Assembly (NCBI GenBank): GCA_003268905.1
Contig: QLTU01000020.1
Coordinates: forward strand, 16,317 to 80,316
Direction: 5' to 3'
DNA: 64,000 nt
Origin: Acidovorax defluvii
Lineage (GTDB): Bacteria > Pseudomonadota > Gammaproteobacteria > Burkholderiales > Burkholderiaceae_C
In this document: positions 18,800 through 26,747 of the stretch, piece after piece
How the letters are laid out: each line of letters starts with the position of its first letter
Numbering within the stretch: the first letter of the stretch is position 1
Program-made: the position numbers and the translations under genes
Notes under the pieces: model-generated
What the model was told of the DNA's origin: nothing
Database searches by the model: none
What the model saw: the letters and a program-made list of their open reading frames with translations, nothing else

Positions 18800-18855
18800 T
18801 CAAAACAGGCTCTAACGCTTATCCATAAAGCGCAGAGAGCTATGAATTAAATAGC
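18800..18855 (-). repeat. Comamonad palindromic repeat, copy 2
   Basis: Reverse-orientation, partly diverged copy (ACGCTTATCCATAAAGCG core, followed by AGCTATGAATTAAATAGC) between the MFS gene and the end of the Lrp-type gene. Confidence 0.7.
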
Positions 18856-18857
18856 AA

Positions 18858-19343
18858 TTACAGCCGCACCCGCGCCAGGTGCGTGAGTGGCAGGGCGCCA
18901 CTGGCCTTCACCTCGCCCAGCGAAAAGCTGGTGTGCATGTCTTTCACATTCGGCAGGTTCAGCAGCACGTCGCGCGCAAACAGCGAAAAGCTGTCCAGGT
19001 CGCGTGCCACCACCTGCAGCTCGAAGGTGCCAGTGCCGCTGATGTAGTGGCATGTCACCACCTCCGGAATCTGGCGGATGGCCTCTTCCATGGCACGGGT
19101 CAGGTTGCCGGTGCTGCGGTCGGCGTCCAGCCGCACAAAGGCCAGTACCCCCAGGCCAATCTTGTGCCGGTCGATCTCTGCGCGGTAGCCCTTGATGAAG
19201 CCGTGCTCCTCCAGCGCACGCACACGGCGCCAACACGGTGCAGCCGACAGGCCGACGCGCTGGGCCAGTTCGGCGTTCGTCAGGCGCGCGTCGGTTTGCA
19301 ACTCGCTCAGGATGGCGATGTCGAATTTGTCCAAATCATTCAT
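18858..19343 (-). CDS. Lrp/AsnC-family transcriptional regulator
   Basis: A 161-residue regulator. The N-terminal winged helix-turn-helix starts at DKFDIAILSELQTDAR and includes LTNAELAQRVGLSAAPCWRR; the C-terminal effector-binding RAM domain includes the HYISGTGTFELQ segment. Such proteins sense amino acids or 2-keto acids. It is divergent from the indolepyruvate ferredoxin oxidoreductase gene, which makes that amino-acid-catabolic enzyme a likely target, along with itself. Confidence 0.92.
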   Translation of the reverse strand: MNDLDKFDIAILSELQTDARLTNAELAQRVGLSAAPCWRRVRALEEHGFIKGYRAEIDRHKIGLGVLAFVRLDADRSTGNLTRAMEEAIRQIPEVVTCHYISGTGTFELQVVARDLDSFSLFARDVLLNLPNVKDMHTSFSLGEVKASGALPLTHLARVRL

Positions 19344-19350
19344 GATTTAC

Positions 19351-19380
19351 CGATTCTAAGAAAGATCCTTTCTAAATCGA
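19351..19380. promoter_or_regulatory. Candidate Lrp-type operator in the divergent region
   Basis: AGAAA-GATCC-TTTCT (19359-19373) is a perfect dyad within a wider CGATT...AATCG frame, lying 8-37 bases upstream of the regulator ATG. AT-rich dyads of this size are typical Lrp/AsnC sites, so autoregulation and control of the divergent oxidoreductase are plausible. Confidence 0.4.
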
Positions 19381-19510
19381 GGGTAAACGCGGCATGAAAA
19401 CGCAAGCACATAGCGCGGCACAGTGCATAAACTGCCCGCAGCCACCCAAGACGTTGCCCGCCACCGCCCACCCGGCGGCGGCGGTGCGCGCCCCACCACT
19501 GGAATCAGCC

Positions 19511-22500
19511 ATGAACGCCCCATTGCCCGAACACATCCGCAAGGCCCTCGAAACCGTGAGCCTGGAAGACAAATACACCCTGGGCGAAGGCCGCGCCTTC
19601 ATGAGCGGCGTGCAGGCCCTGGTGCGCCTGCCCATGCTGCAGCGCCAGCGCGATGCGGCGGCGGGGCTGAACACGGCGGGCTTCATCAGCGGCTACCGGG
19701 GCAGCCCGCTGGGCACCTACGACCAGGCGCTGTGGGCGGCCAAGAAGCACTTGGCCCAAAACCACATCGTCTTCCAGCCCGGCGTGAACGAGGAACTGGG
19801 CGCCACGGCCGTGTGGGGCACGCAGCAGCTCGACCTGTACCCCGACAAGAAGAAGTACGACGGCGTGTTTGGCATCTGGTATGGCAAGGGGCCGGGCGTG
19901 GACCGCTGCTCGGACGTGTTCAAGCACGCCAACATGGCGGGCACTGCCAAGCATGGCGGCGTGATCGCCATTGCGGGTGACGACCACATCAGCAAGAGCA
20001 GCACCGCGCCGCACCAGAGTGACCACATTTTCAAGGCCTGCGGCACGCCGGTGTTCTTTCCGAGCAGCGTGCAGGACATCCTCGACATGGGCCTGCACGC
20101 CTTCGCCATGAGCCGTTTTTCAGGCGTGTGGTCGGGCATGAAGACCATCCAGGAGGTGGTGGAGTCGTCCTGCAGTGTGAGCCTCGACCCCGACCGCGTG
20201 AAGATCGTGATGCCCGAGGACTTTGTCATGCCGCCGGGCGGCCTGCACATCCGCTGGCCCGACGCGTCGCTGGAGCAGGAGGCGCGCCTCATGGATTACA
20301 AGTGGTACGCGGCCCTGGCCTACGTGCGCGCCAACAAGCTCAACTACAACGTGATCGAGGGCCAGAACGACCGCTTCGGCATCATCGCCAGCGGCAAGGC
20401 CTATAACGACACGCGCCAGGCGCTGGTGGACCTGGGGCTCGATGACGACACCTGCCGCCAGCTGGGAATTCGGGTGCACAAGGTCAACGTGGTGTGGCCG
20501 CTCGAAGCCACCATCACGCGCAGTTTTGCCCAGGGGCTGCAGGAGATCCTGGTGGTGGAAGAGAAACGCCAGGTCATCGAATACCAGTTGAAAGAAGAGC
20601 TGTACAACTGGCGTGCCGATGTGCGCCCGCATGTGCTGGGCAAGTTCGACGAACCTGAAGGCGACATCTCGGGTGGCGAGTGGTCCATGCCCAACCCCAG
20701 CCAGAACTGGCTGCTGCGCGCCAAGGCCGACCTCACGCCCGCCCTCATCGCCAAGGCGATTGCCAAGCGGCTGAAGAAGCTCGGTGTCTCGGCAGACATC
20801 GTGGCCCGCATGGACGCGCGCCTTGCCATCATTGAAGCGAGCGAACGCGCCATGACCGAGCTCAAGGCCGACACCGGCGAGCGCGCTCCGTGGTTTTGTA
20901 GCGGCTGCCCACACAACACCAGCACGCGCGTGCCCGAGGGCTCCCGCGCCGTGGCGGGCATCGGCTGCCACTACATGACGGTGTGGATGGATCGCAGCAC
21001 CTCCACCTTCACGCAGATGGGCGGTGAGGGCGTGTCCTGGGTGGGTCAGGCGCCGTTCACGGAGGATGCGCATGTGTTCGCCAACCTGGGCGACGGCACC
21101 TACTTCCACAGCGGCCTGCTGGCCATCCGCCAGAGCATCGCGGCCGGGGTGAACATCACCTACAAGATCCTCTACAACGACGCCGTGGCCATGACCGGCG
21201 GCCAGCAGATCGGCGAGCGCCCTGAGGGGCACTCGGTGCTCCAGATCATGCACAGCGTCCAATCCGAAGGCGCTGTGAAGATTGTCATCGTGACCGATGA
21301 ACCACAAAAATACGACGGCGTGCCGCTGGCCGATGGCGTGACGGTGCACCACCGCGACGAACTTGACCGCATCCAGCGCGAGTTGCGCGAAGTCAAGGGC
21401 TGTACCGTGCTGATCTACGACCAGACCTGCGCCACCGAAAAGCGCCGCCGCAGGAAGCGCGGCCTGCTCGCCACGCCCGACAAGACGGTCATCATCAACG
21501 AACTGGTGTGCGAAGGCTGTGGCGACTGTTCGGTCAAGTCCAACTGCCTGAGCGTCGAGCCGGTCGAGACGGAATTTGGCCGCAAACGCCGCATCAACCA
21601 GAGTACCTGCAACAAGGACTACTCCTGCGTCAACGGCTTCTGCCCGAGCTTCGTCACCATCGAGGGCGGCAAACTCAAGAAGCCCAAGAAGGAGAAAAAG
21701 GGCGATCTTTCTAGTCTGCCCCCCATCCCCGAGCCGGTGCTGCCCGTGGCCGAGCAGGCCTGGGGCATCGTGGTCGGCGGTGTGGGCGGCACGGGTGTCA
21801 TCACCATCGGTTCGTTGCTGGGCATGGCCGCGCACCTGGACGGCAAGGGCGTGGTCACGCAGGACGCGGGCGGCCTGGCGCAAAAGGGTGGCGCCACCTG
21901 GAGCCATATCCAGATCGCCAACCGGCAGGAAGCCATCTACACCACCAAGGTCGATACCGCCAAGGCCGACCTGGTGATCGGCTGCGACTCCATCGTGGCC
22001 GCGAACAAGGTCACGCTGGCCGTGATGCAGCCGGGCCGCACCTTCGTGGCCCTCAACACCCACGGCACGCCGACGGCCTCGTTTGTCACCAACCCCAACT
22101 GGCAGTTCCCGGGCGGCAACTGCGAGAGCGCCGTCACGGCGGCGGTGGGCGCGGAGCTGGTGGGCAGTTTTGACGCCGAACAGGTGGCCGTGCAGCTGCT
22201 GGGCGATAGCATCTACACCAACCCCTTGCTGCTGGGCTTTGCCTGGCAAAAGGGCCGCGTGCCGCTGTCACACGCCGCGCTGATGCGCGCCATGGAGCTC
22301 AACGGCGTGCAGATCGACAACAACAAGGCAGCCTTTGAGTGGGGCCGGCGCTGCGCGCACGACTTGGCGGCGGTGCAGTCACTGTTTGCCGCCGCCCAGG
22401 TCATTGAGTTCGTCAAGAAGCCCGGGTTGACCGAGATGGTGGCCAAGCGGGTGGAGTTCCTCACGGGCTACCAGGATGCCGCCTATGCGGCGCAGTACCG

Positions 22501-23083
22501 CGCCTTCGTCGACAAAGTGCAGGCCGCCGAGGCCCGGCTGGGCAGCAGCACGCGCCTGGCCGAGGCCGTGGCGCGCTATCTGTTCAAACTCATGGCCTAC
22601 AAAGACGAATACGAAGTGGCCCGCCTTCACACCGACAAGGCCTTCACCGACAAGATCGCCGCGATGTTCGAGGGCGACTACCGAATCGTGCACCACATGG
22701 CGCCACCCCTCATGGCCAAGCGCAACGAGAAGGGCGAGCTGGTCAAGCAGTCGTTCGGCCCCTGGCTGCGGCGCGCCCTGGGCGTGCTCGGCGGGCTCAA
22801 GGGCCTGCGCGGCGGCGCGCTGGACCTCTTTGGCAAGACGGCCGAGCGCCAGATGGAGCGTGCGCTGATCCAGGAGTACCGCGCCTGTATCGAGGAACTG
22901 CTCGGCGGCCTGACACCCGAGCGGCTGGCGCTGGCGGTGGAGATTGCGCGCATCCCCGAAAACATCCGGGGCTATGGCCACGTGAAAGAGCGCCACCTCA
23001 AGGCCGCGCGCGCCCAATGGGACGGCCTGATGGTCCAGTGGCGTGGCAGTCCGACAGCCGAGCCCCGGCGCCAGGCGGCCTGA
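19511..23083 (+). CDS. Indolepyruvate ferredoxin oxidoreductase, fused alpha-beta type
   Basis: A 1190-residue enzyme that oxidatively decarboxylates aryl (indole, phenyl) pyruvates to acyl-CoA with ferredoxin as electron acceptor. Order seen: pyrimidine-binding domain (GYRGSPLGTYD near the N-terminus), TPP-binding domain (GCPHNTSTRVPEGS, NLGDGTYFHSG), two cysteine-rich iron-sulphur segments (LVCEGCGDCSVKSNC and CNKDYSCVNGFCPSF) and a C-terminal gamma-type domain (GGVGGTGVITIGSLLG). Both halves sit in one chain, as in many proteobacteria. The ATG at 19511 begins the conserved part; an in-frame ATG at 19394 would add 39 residues. The divergent Lrp-type gene is the likely regulator. Confidence 0.93.
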   Translation: MNAPLPEHIRKALETVSLEDKYTLGEGRAFMSGVQALVRLPMLQRQRDAAAGLNTAGFISGYRGSPLGTYDQALWAAKKHLAQNHIVFQPGVNEELGATAVWGTQQLDLYPDKKKYDGVFGIWYGKGPGVDRCSDVFKHANMAGTAKHGGVIAIAGDDHISKSSTAPHQSDHIFKACGTPVFFPSSVQDILDMGLHAFAMSRFSGVWSGMKTIQEVVESSCSVSLDPDRVKIVMPEDFVMPPGGLHIRWPDASLEQEARLMDYKWYAALAYVRANKLNYNVIEGQNDRFGIIASGKAYNDTRQALVDLGLDDDTCRQLGIRVHKVNVVWPLEATITRSFAQGLQEILVVEEKRQVIEYQLKEELYNWRADVRPHVLGKFDEPEGDISGGEWSMPNPSQNWLLRAKADLTPALIAKAIAKRLKKLGVSADIVARMDARLAIIEASERAMTELKADTGERAPWFCSGCPHNTSTRVPEGSRAVAGIGCHYMTVWMDRSTSTFTQMGGEGVSWVGQAPFTEDAHVFANLGDGTYFHSGLLAIRQSIAAGVNITYKILYNDAVAMTGGQQIGERPEGHSVLQIMHSVQSEGAVKIVIVTDEPQKYDGVPLADGVTVHHRDELDRIQRELREVKGCTVLIYDQTCATEKRRRRKRGLLATPDKTVIINELVCEGCGDCSVKSNCLSVEPVETEFGRKRRINQSTCNKDYSCVNGFCPSFVTIEGGKLKKPKKEKKGDLSSLPPIPEPVLPVAEQAWGIVVGGVGGTGVITIGSLLGMAAHLDGKGVVTQDAGGLAQKGGATWSHIQIANRQEAIYTTKVDTAKADLVIGCDSIVAANKVTLAVMQPGRTFVALNTHGTPTASFVTNPNWQFPGGNCESAVTAAVGAELVGSFDAEQVAVQLLGDSIYTNPLLLGFAWQKGRVPLSHAALMRAMELNGVQIDNNKAAFEWGRRCAHDLAAVQSLFAAAQVIEFVKKPGLTEMVAKRVEFLTGYQDAAYAAQYRAFVDKVQAAEARLGSSTRLAEAVARYLFKLMAYKDEYEVARLHTDKAFTDKIAAMFEGDYRIVHHMAPPLMAKRNEKGELVKQSFGPWLRRALGVLGGLKGLRGGALDLFGKTAERQMERALIQEYRACIEELLGGLTPERLALAVEIARIPENIRGYGHVKERHLKAARAQWDGLMVQWRGSPTAEPRRQAA

Positions 23084-23106
23084 GCCGTGGCGCAGGTGCC
23101 ACGGTT
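23084..23106 (+). terminator. Stem-loop after the oxidoreductase gene
   Basis: CCGTGGC-N6-GCCACGG begins two bases after the stop codon. It has no T-run, so it is only a weak terminator candidate. Confidence 0.35.
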
Positions 23107-23140
23107 CGCCTGCAGTGCCAGCATTCGCGTGGGTGTGTTT

Positions 23141-23200
23141 GCTATATAAATAATAGCTATTCGCGCTTGCTCATAAAGCGCTAGAGGCATATTTGACCTG
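23141..23200 (+). repeat. Comamonad palindromic repeat, copy 3
   Basis: Forward copy (AATAATAGCTATTCGCGCTT, then a CATAAAGCGCTAGAGGC arm) in the 300-base stretch between the oxidoreductase gene and yajC. The remainder of this stretch holds a stem-loop and the yajC promoter. Confidence 0.75.
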
Positions 23201-23271
23201 TTTTTTCCGGTGACCGGACGCCGATTGGTCCTGCGCGGCAAACACCCGGCACCGGCCTGGGTCTTGGTACT

Positions 23272-23300
23272 TTGGCGCGGCGCAGGGGGCCGCATACAAT
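23272..23300 (+). promoter_or_regulatory. Sigma-70-type promoter for yajC-secD-secF
   Basis: TTGGCG (23272-23277), a 17-base spacer and TACAAT (23295-23300) lie about 85 bases before the yajC start. Spacing is ideal and no other good match is seen in the gap. Confidence 0.5.
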
Positions 23301-23384
23301 GATCCGTTTCGCCACGGCACGGCGGGTATTGCGTGCCGGTGGTGGGTTGTGTGTGTTTTGACCATCCTTTGTGGAGTTCTGTCC

Positions 23385-23720
23385 GTGTTTATTTCTTCTG
23401 CTATTGCCCAGACCGCACCCGCCGCTGCCACTGGCGGCGGCGACATGATGTCCTCGCTCACGGGCATGTTGCCCCTGGTGCTGATGTTCGTGGTGCTGTA
23501 TTTCGTCATGATCCGCCCTCAGATGAAGCGCCAGAAAGAACACCGCGCCATGATTGACGCCATCGCCAAGGGCGATGAGGTGGCTACGGCCGGCGGCATC
23601 ATCGGCCGGGTCACGCGCCTGTCCGAAGGTTTTCTGCACGTTGAAATTGCCAGCGGTGTGGAAGTGCAGGTCCAGCGCAGCGCCGTGGCGCAGGTGCTGC
23701 CCAAGGGCACGGTCAAGTAA
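23385..23720 (+). CDS. yajC: Preprotein translocase subunit YajC
   Basis: A 111-residue inner-membrane protein that joins SecDF and the Sec translocon. It starts with GTG (23385), preceded by GGAG nine bases upstream; this gives the usual short N-terminus FISSAIAQTAPAA, then one membrane helix (MLPLVLMFVVLYFVMI) and the conserved RPQMKRQKEHRAM and GDEVATAGGIIG segments. It is followed 80 bases later by secD, the classical order. Confidence 0.93.
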   Translation: MFISSAIAQTAPAAATGGGDMMSSLTGMLPLVLMFVVLYFVMIRPQMKRQKEHRAMIDAIAKGDEVATAGGIIGRVTRLSEGFLHVEIASGVEVQVQRSAVAQVLPKGTVK

Positions 23721-23800
23721 GTTTGCAAGTCCAATGCATGGCGGTGGCAGGCCTTGCGTCTGCCACCCGTTGAAGCTGTCTGTGAGATAAGAGCGCGATC

Positions 23801-25684
23801 ATGAACCGTTATCCGGTCTGGAAGTATGCGATCCTGGTGATCGTGCTACTGGTGGGGGTTTTGTACACCCTGCCCAATTTTTTTGGTGAAGCGCCTGCCG
23901 TGCAGGTTTCGTCGGTCAAGACCACCGTCAAGGTCGATGCGGCCGTGCAGCAGCAGGTGGAAGAAGTGCTCAAGGCCGCCGGCCTGACGCCCGACCTCGT
24001 CACGCTGGATGGTGGCTCGGTGCGCGCGCGCCTGGACACCCCCGACAACCAGCTCAAGGCCCGGGACGCCCTCCAGAAAGCCCTGGTGCCCGACCCCGCG
24101 AATCCCTCCTACATCGTGGCCCTGAATCTGGTGTCGCGCTCGCCTGCCTGGCTTACGGCCCTGCATGCGCGCCCCATGTACCTGGGGCTGGACCTGCGTG
24201 GCGGCGTGCACTTCATGCTGCAGGTGGACATGCAGGCCGCGCTGACCAAGAAGGCCGAGTCCTATGCGGGCGACATTCGCACCGCCCTGCGTGACAAGAA
24301 CATTCGCCATGGCGGCATCAGCCGCGATGGCCAGAGCATCGATATCAAGGTGCGCGACGAAGCCACGCAGACGGCGGCGCGCAACCTGATCGCCGACCAG
24401 TTCGCCGACCTGCAGACCGTCAGCACGCCCGATGGCAACGAGTTCCGGCTGCGCGCCACCATCAAGCCCGAGGCCACGCGCCGCGTGCAGGAGCAGGCGC
24501 TCAAGCAGAACATCGTGACGCTGCACAACCGCATCAACGAGTTGGGCGTGGCCGAGCCCGTCATCCAGCAGCAAGGCCTGGATCGCATCGTGGTGCAGCT
24601 GCCCGGCGTGCAGGACACCGCCAAGGCCAAGGACATTTTGGGCCGCACTGCCACGCTGGAAGTGCGACTGGTGGACGAAGGCACCGAAGCACGCGCAGCA
24701 GAATCCGGCCGGGGCCCGGTGCCGTTTGGCTCCGAGCGCTACCTGGAGCGCAGCGGCCAGCCCGTCATCGTGAAAAAGCAGGTCATCCTGACCGGCGAAA
24801 ACCTCACCGATGCCCAGCCCGGCTTTGACGGTCAGACCCAGGAACCGACCGTCAACCTCACGCTCGATGCCAAGGGCTCGCGCATCTTCCGCGACATCAC
24901 CCGCGAGAACATCGGCAAACGCATGGCCATCGTGCTGTTTGAAAAGGGCAAGGGCGAGGTGGTCACGGCCCCCGTGATCCGCAGCGAAATCGGCGGTGGC
25001 CGCGTGCAGATCTCCGGCCGCATGACCACGGCCGAGGCCAACGATACCGCACTGCTGCTGCGCGCCGGATCGCTGGCCGCACCGATGGAAATCATCGAAG
25101 AATTCACCATCGGCCCGAGCCTGGGCGCTGACAACATCGAGCGCGGCGTGAACAGCGTGGTGTGGGGCTTGGTCGCCATTGCGATTTTCATGTGCGCCTA
25201 CTACATGCTCTTTGGCGTGTTTTCCAGCATTGCACTGGGCATGAATGTGCTGCTGCTGCTGGCCGTTTTGTCGATGCTGCAGGCCACCCTGACGCTGCCC
25301 GGCATTGCGGCCATGGCGCTGGCGATTGGTGTGGCCATTGACTCCAATGTGCTCATCAACGAACGCATCCGCGAAGAGCTGCGCGCGGGCGTCAGCCCGC
25401 AGGCAGCCATCCACACAGGCTACGAGCGCGCCTGGGCGACCATTTTTGACTCCAACGTGACCACGCTGATCGCCGGCCTGGCGCTGCTGGCGTTTGGCTC
25501 GGGCCCGGTGCGCGGGTTTGCCGTGGTGCATTGCATCGGCATTCTGACCAGCATGTTCTCTGCCGTGTTCTTCTCGCGCGGCCTGGTGAATCTGTGGTAC
25601 GGGCGCCAGAAGAAACTCAAGAGTGTGTCGATCGGTACGGTCTGGAAGCCAGAGGCCGGCACCGACGTGGCCAAGACGAACTAA
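23801..25684 (+). CDS. secD: Protein translocase subunit SecD
   Basis: A 627-residue inner-membrane protein that, with SecF, uses the proton motive force to pull preproteins out of the SecYEG channel. One N-terminal helix (about residues 7-26) is followed by the family motif LGLDLRGGVHF, a large periplasmic P1 region and a C-terminal block of five helices including AMALAIGVAIDSNVLINERIREE split over two segments, which carries the conserved D(S/A)NVLI element. Length is normal for the family (E. coli 615). Same operon as yajC and secF. Confidence 0.96.
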   Translation: MNRYPVWKYAILVIVLLVGVLYTLPNFFGEAPAVQVSSVKTTVKVDAAVQQQVEEVLKAAGLTPDLVTLDGGSVRARLDTPDNQLKARDALQKALVPDPANPSYIVALNLVSRSPAWLTALHARPMYLGLDLRGGVHFMLQVDMQAALTKKAESYAGDIRTALRDKNIRHGGISRDGQSIDIKVRDEATQTAARNLIADQFADLQTVSTPDGNEFRLRATIKPEATRRVQEQALKQNIVTLHNRINELGVAEPVIQQQGLDRIVVQLPGVQDTAKAKDILGRTATLEVRLVDEGTEARAAESGRGPVPFGSERYLERSGQPVIVKKQVILTGENLTDAQPGFDGQTQEPTVNLTLDAKGSRIFRDITRENIGKRMAIVLFEKGKGEVVTAPVIRSEIGGGRVQISGRMTTAEANDTALLLRAGSLAAPMEIIEEFTIGPSLGADNIERGVNSVVWGLVAIAIFMCAYYMLFGVFSSIALGMNVLLLLAVLSMLQATLTLPGIAAMALAIGVAIDSNVLINERIREELRAGVSPQAAIHTGYERAWATIFDSNVTTLIAGLALLAFGSGPVRGFAVVHCIGILTSMFSAVFFSRGLVNLWYGRQKKLKSVSIGTVWKPEAGTDVAKTN

Positions 25685-25776
25685 AGGACAGCGGCCATGA
25701 GATTGTTTGCTCCGGTATCCCCTGTGCGTTGCGCATACGCGCCTCTTCTGAAAACTCCAAATAAGGAATAGAGATC

Positions 25777-26730
25777 ATGGAGTTTTTCCGCATCAGAAAA
25801 GACATTCCCTTCATGAAGCACGCGTTGGTCTTCAACGCGATTTCCTTCATTACCTTCGCGCTTGCCGTGTTTTTTCTGCTGACCCGCGGACTGCACCTGT
25901 CGGTGGAGTTCACGGGCGGCACGGTCATGGAAGTGGCTTATAGCCAACCCGCCGAGCTTGCCAAGGTGCGCGAGACGGTGTCGGGCCTGGGGTATGCAGA
26001 CGTGCAGGTGCAAAATTTTGGCACCGCCCGCGACGTGATGATTCGCCTGCCCGTGCAAAAGGGCGTGACCTCTGCCCAGCAAAGCGAACAGGTTCTGGGT
26101 GCGCTCAAGGCGGTCGACCCCGCGGTGACGCTGCGTCGCACCGAGTTCGTTGGCCCGCAAGTCGGCGAGGAGCTGGTGCAGGGCGGCCTCATGGCCCTGG
26201 CCATGGTGGTGGTGGGTATCGTGATCTACCTTGCCATGCGGTTTGAGTGGAAGTTCGGGGTGGCGGCCATCATCGCCAACCTGCACGACGTGGTGATCAT
26301 CCTGGGGTTCTTTGCGTTCTTCCAGTGGGAGTTTTCGCTGTCGGTGCTGGCCGCTGTGCTGGCTGTGTTGGGCTACTCGGTGAACGAGTCGGTGGTGATT
26401 TTTGACCGGATCCGCGAGGCCTTCCGCAAATACCGCAAGATGAACACCGCCGAGGTGATCGACCACGCCATCACCAGCACCATGAGCCGAACCATCATCA
26501 CTCACGCCTCCACCGAGGCCATGGTGCTCTCGATGTTGCTGTTTGGCGGCCCCAGCCTGCATTACTTTGCACTGGCGCTCACTATCGGCATCCTGTTCGG
26601 CATTTACTCGTCGGTGTTCGTGGCAGCCGCCATTGCCATGTGGCTCGGTGTGAAACGCGAAGACCTGATCAAGACAGTCAAAAAAGAGGATGAGGATCCG
26701 AACGATCCCAACGCAGGGGCCACGGTCTGA
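25777..26730 (+). CDS. secF: Protein translocase subunit SecF
   Basis: A 317-residue partner of SecD. The N-terminal helix is followed by LSVEFTGGTVMEV, the SecF form of the GG motif, and by five further membrane segments including GYSVNESVVIFDRIREAFRK and STMSRTIITHAST. It lies 92 bases after secD, with an AAGGAATAG Shine-Dalgarno region before the ATG. Confidence 0.96.
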   Translation: MEFFRIRKDIPFMKHALVFNAISFITFALAVFFLLTRGLHLSVEFTGGTVMEVAYSQPAELAKVRETVSGLGYADVQVQNFGTARDVMIRLPVQKGVTSAQQSEQVLGALKAVDPAVTLRRTEFVGPQVGEELVQGGLMALAMVVVGIVIYLAMRFEWKFGVAAIIANLHDVVIILGFFAFFQWEFSLSVLAAVLAVLGYSVNESVVIFDRIREAFRKYRKMNTAEVIDHAITSTMSRTIITHASTEAMVLSMLLFGGPSLHYFALALTIGILFGIYSSVFVAAAIAMWLGVKREDLIKTVKKEDEDPNDPNAGATV

Positions 26731-26747
26731 CCCACTACCATTAAGGT

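Noticed and set aside
23141..23200. Palindromic repeat copies considered as CRISPR repeats
   Set aside because: Copies are dispersed over 47 kb in both orientations, without regular spacers or cas genes.
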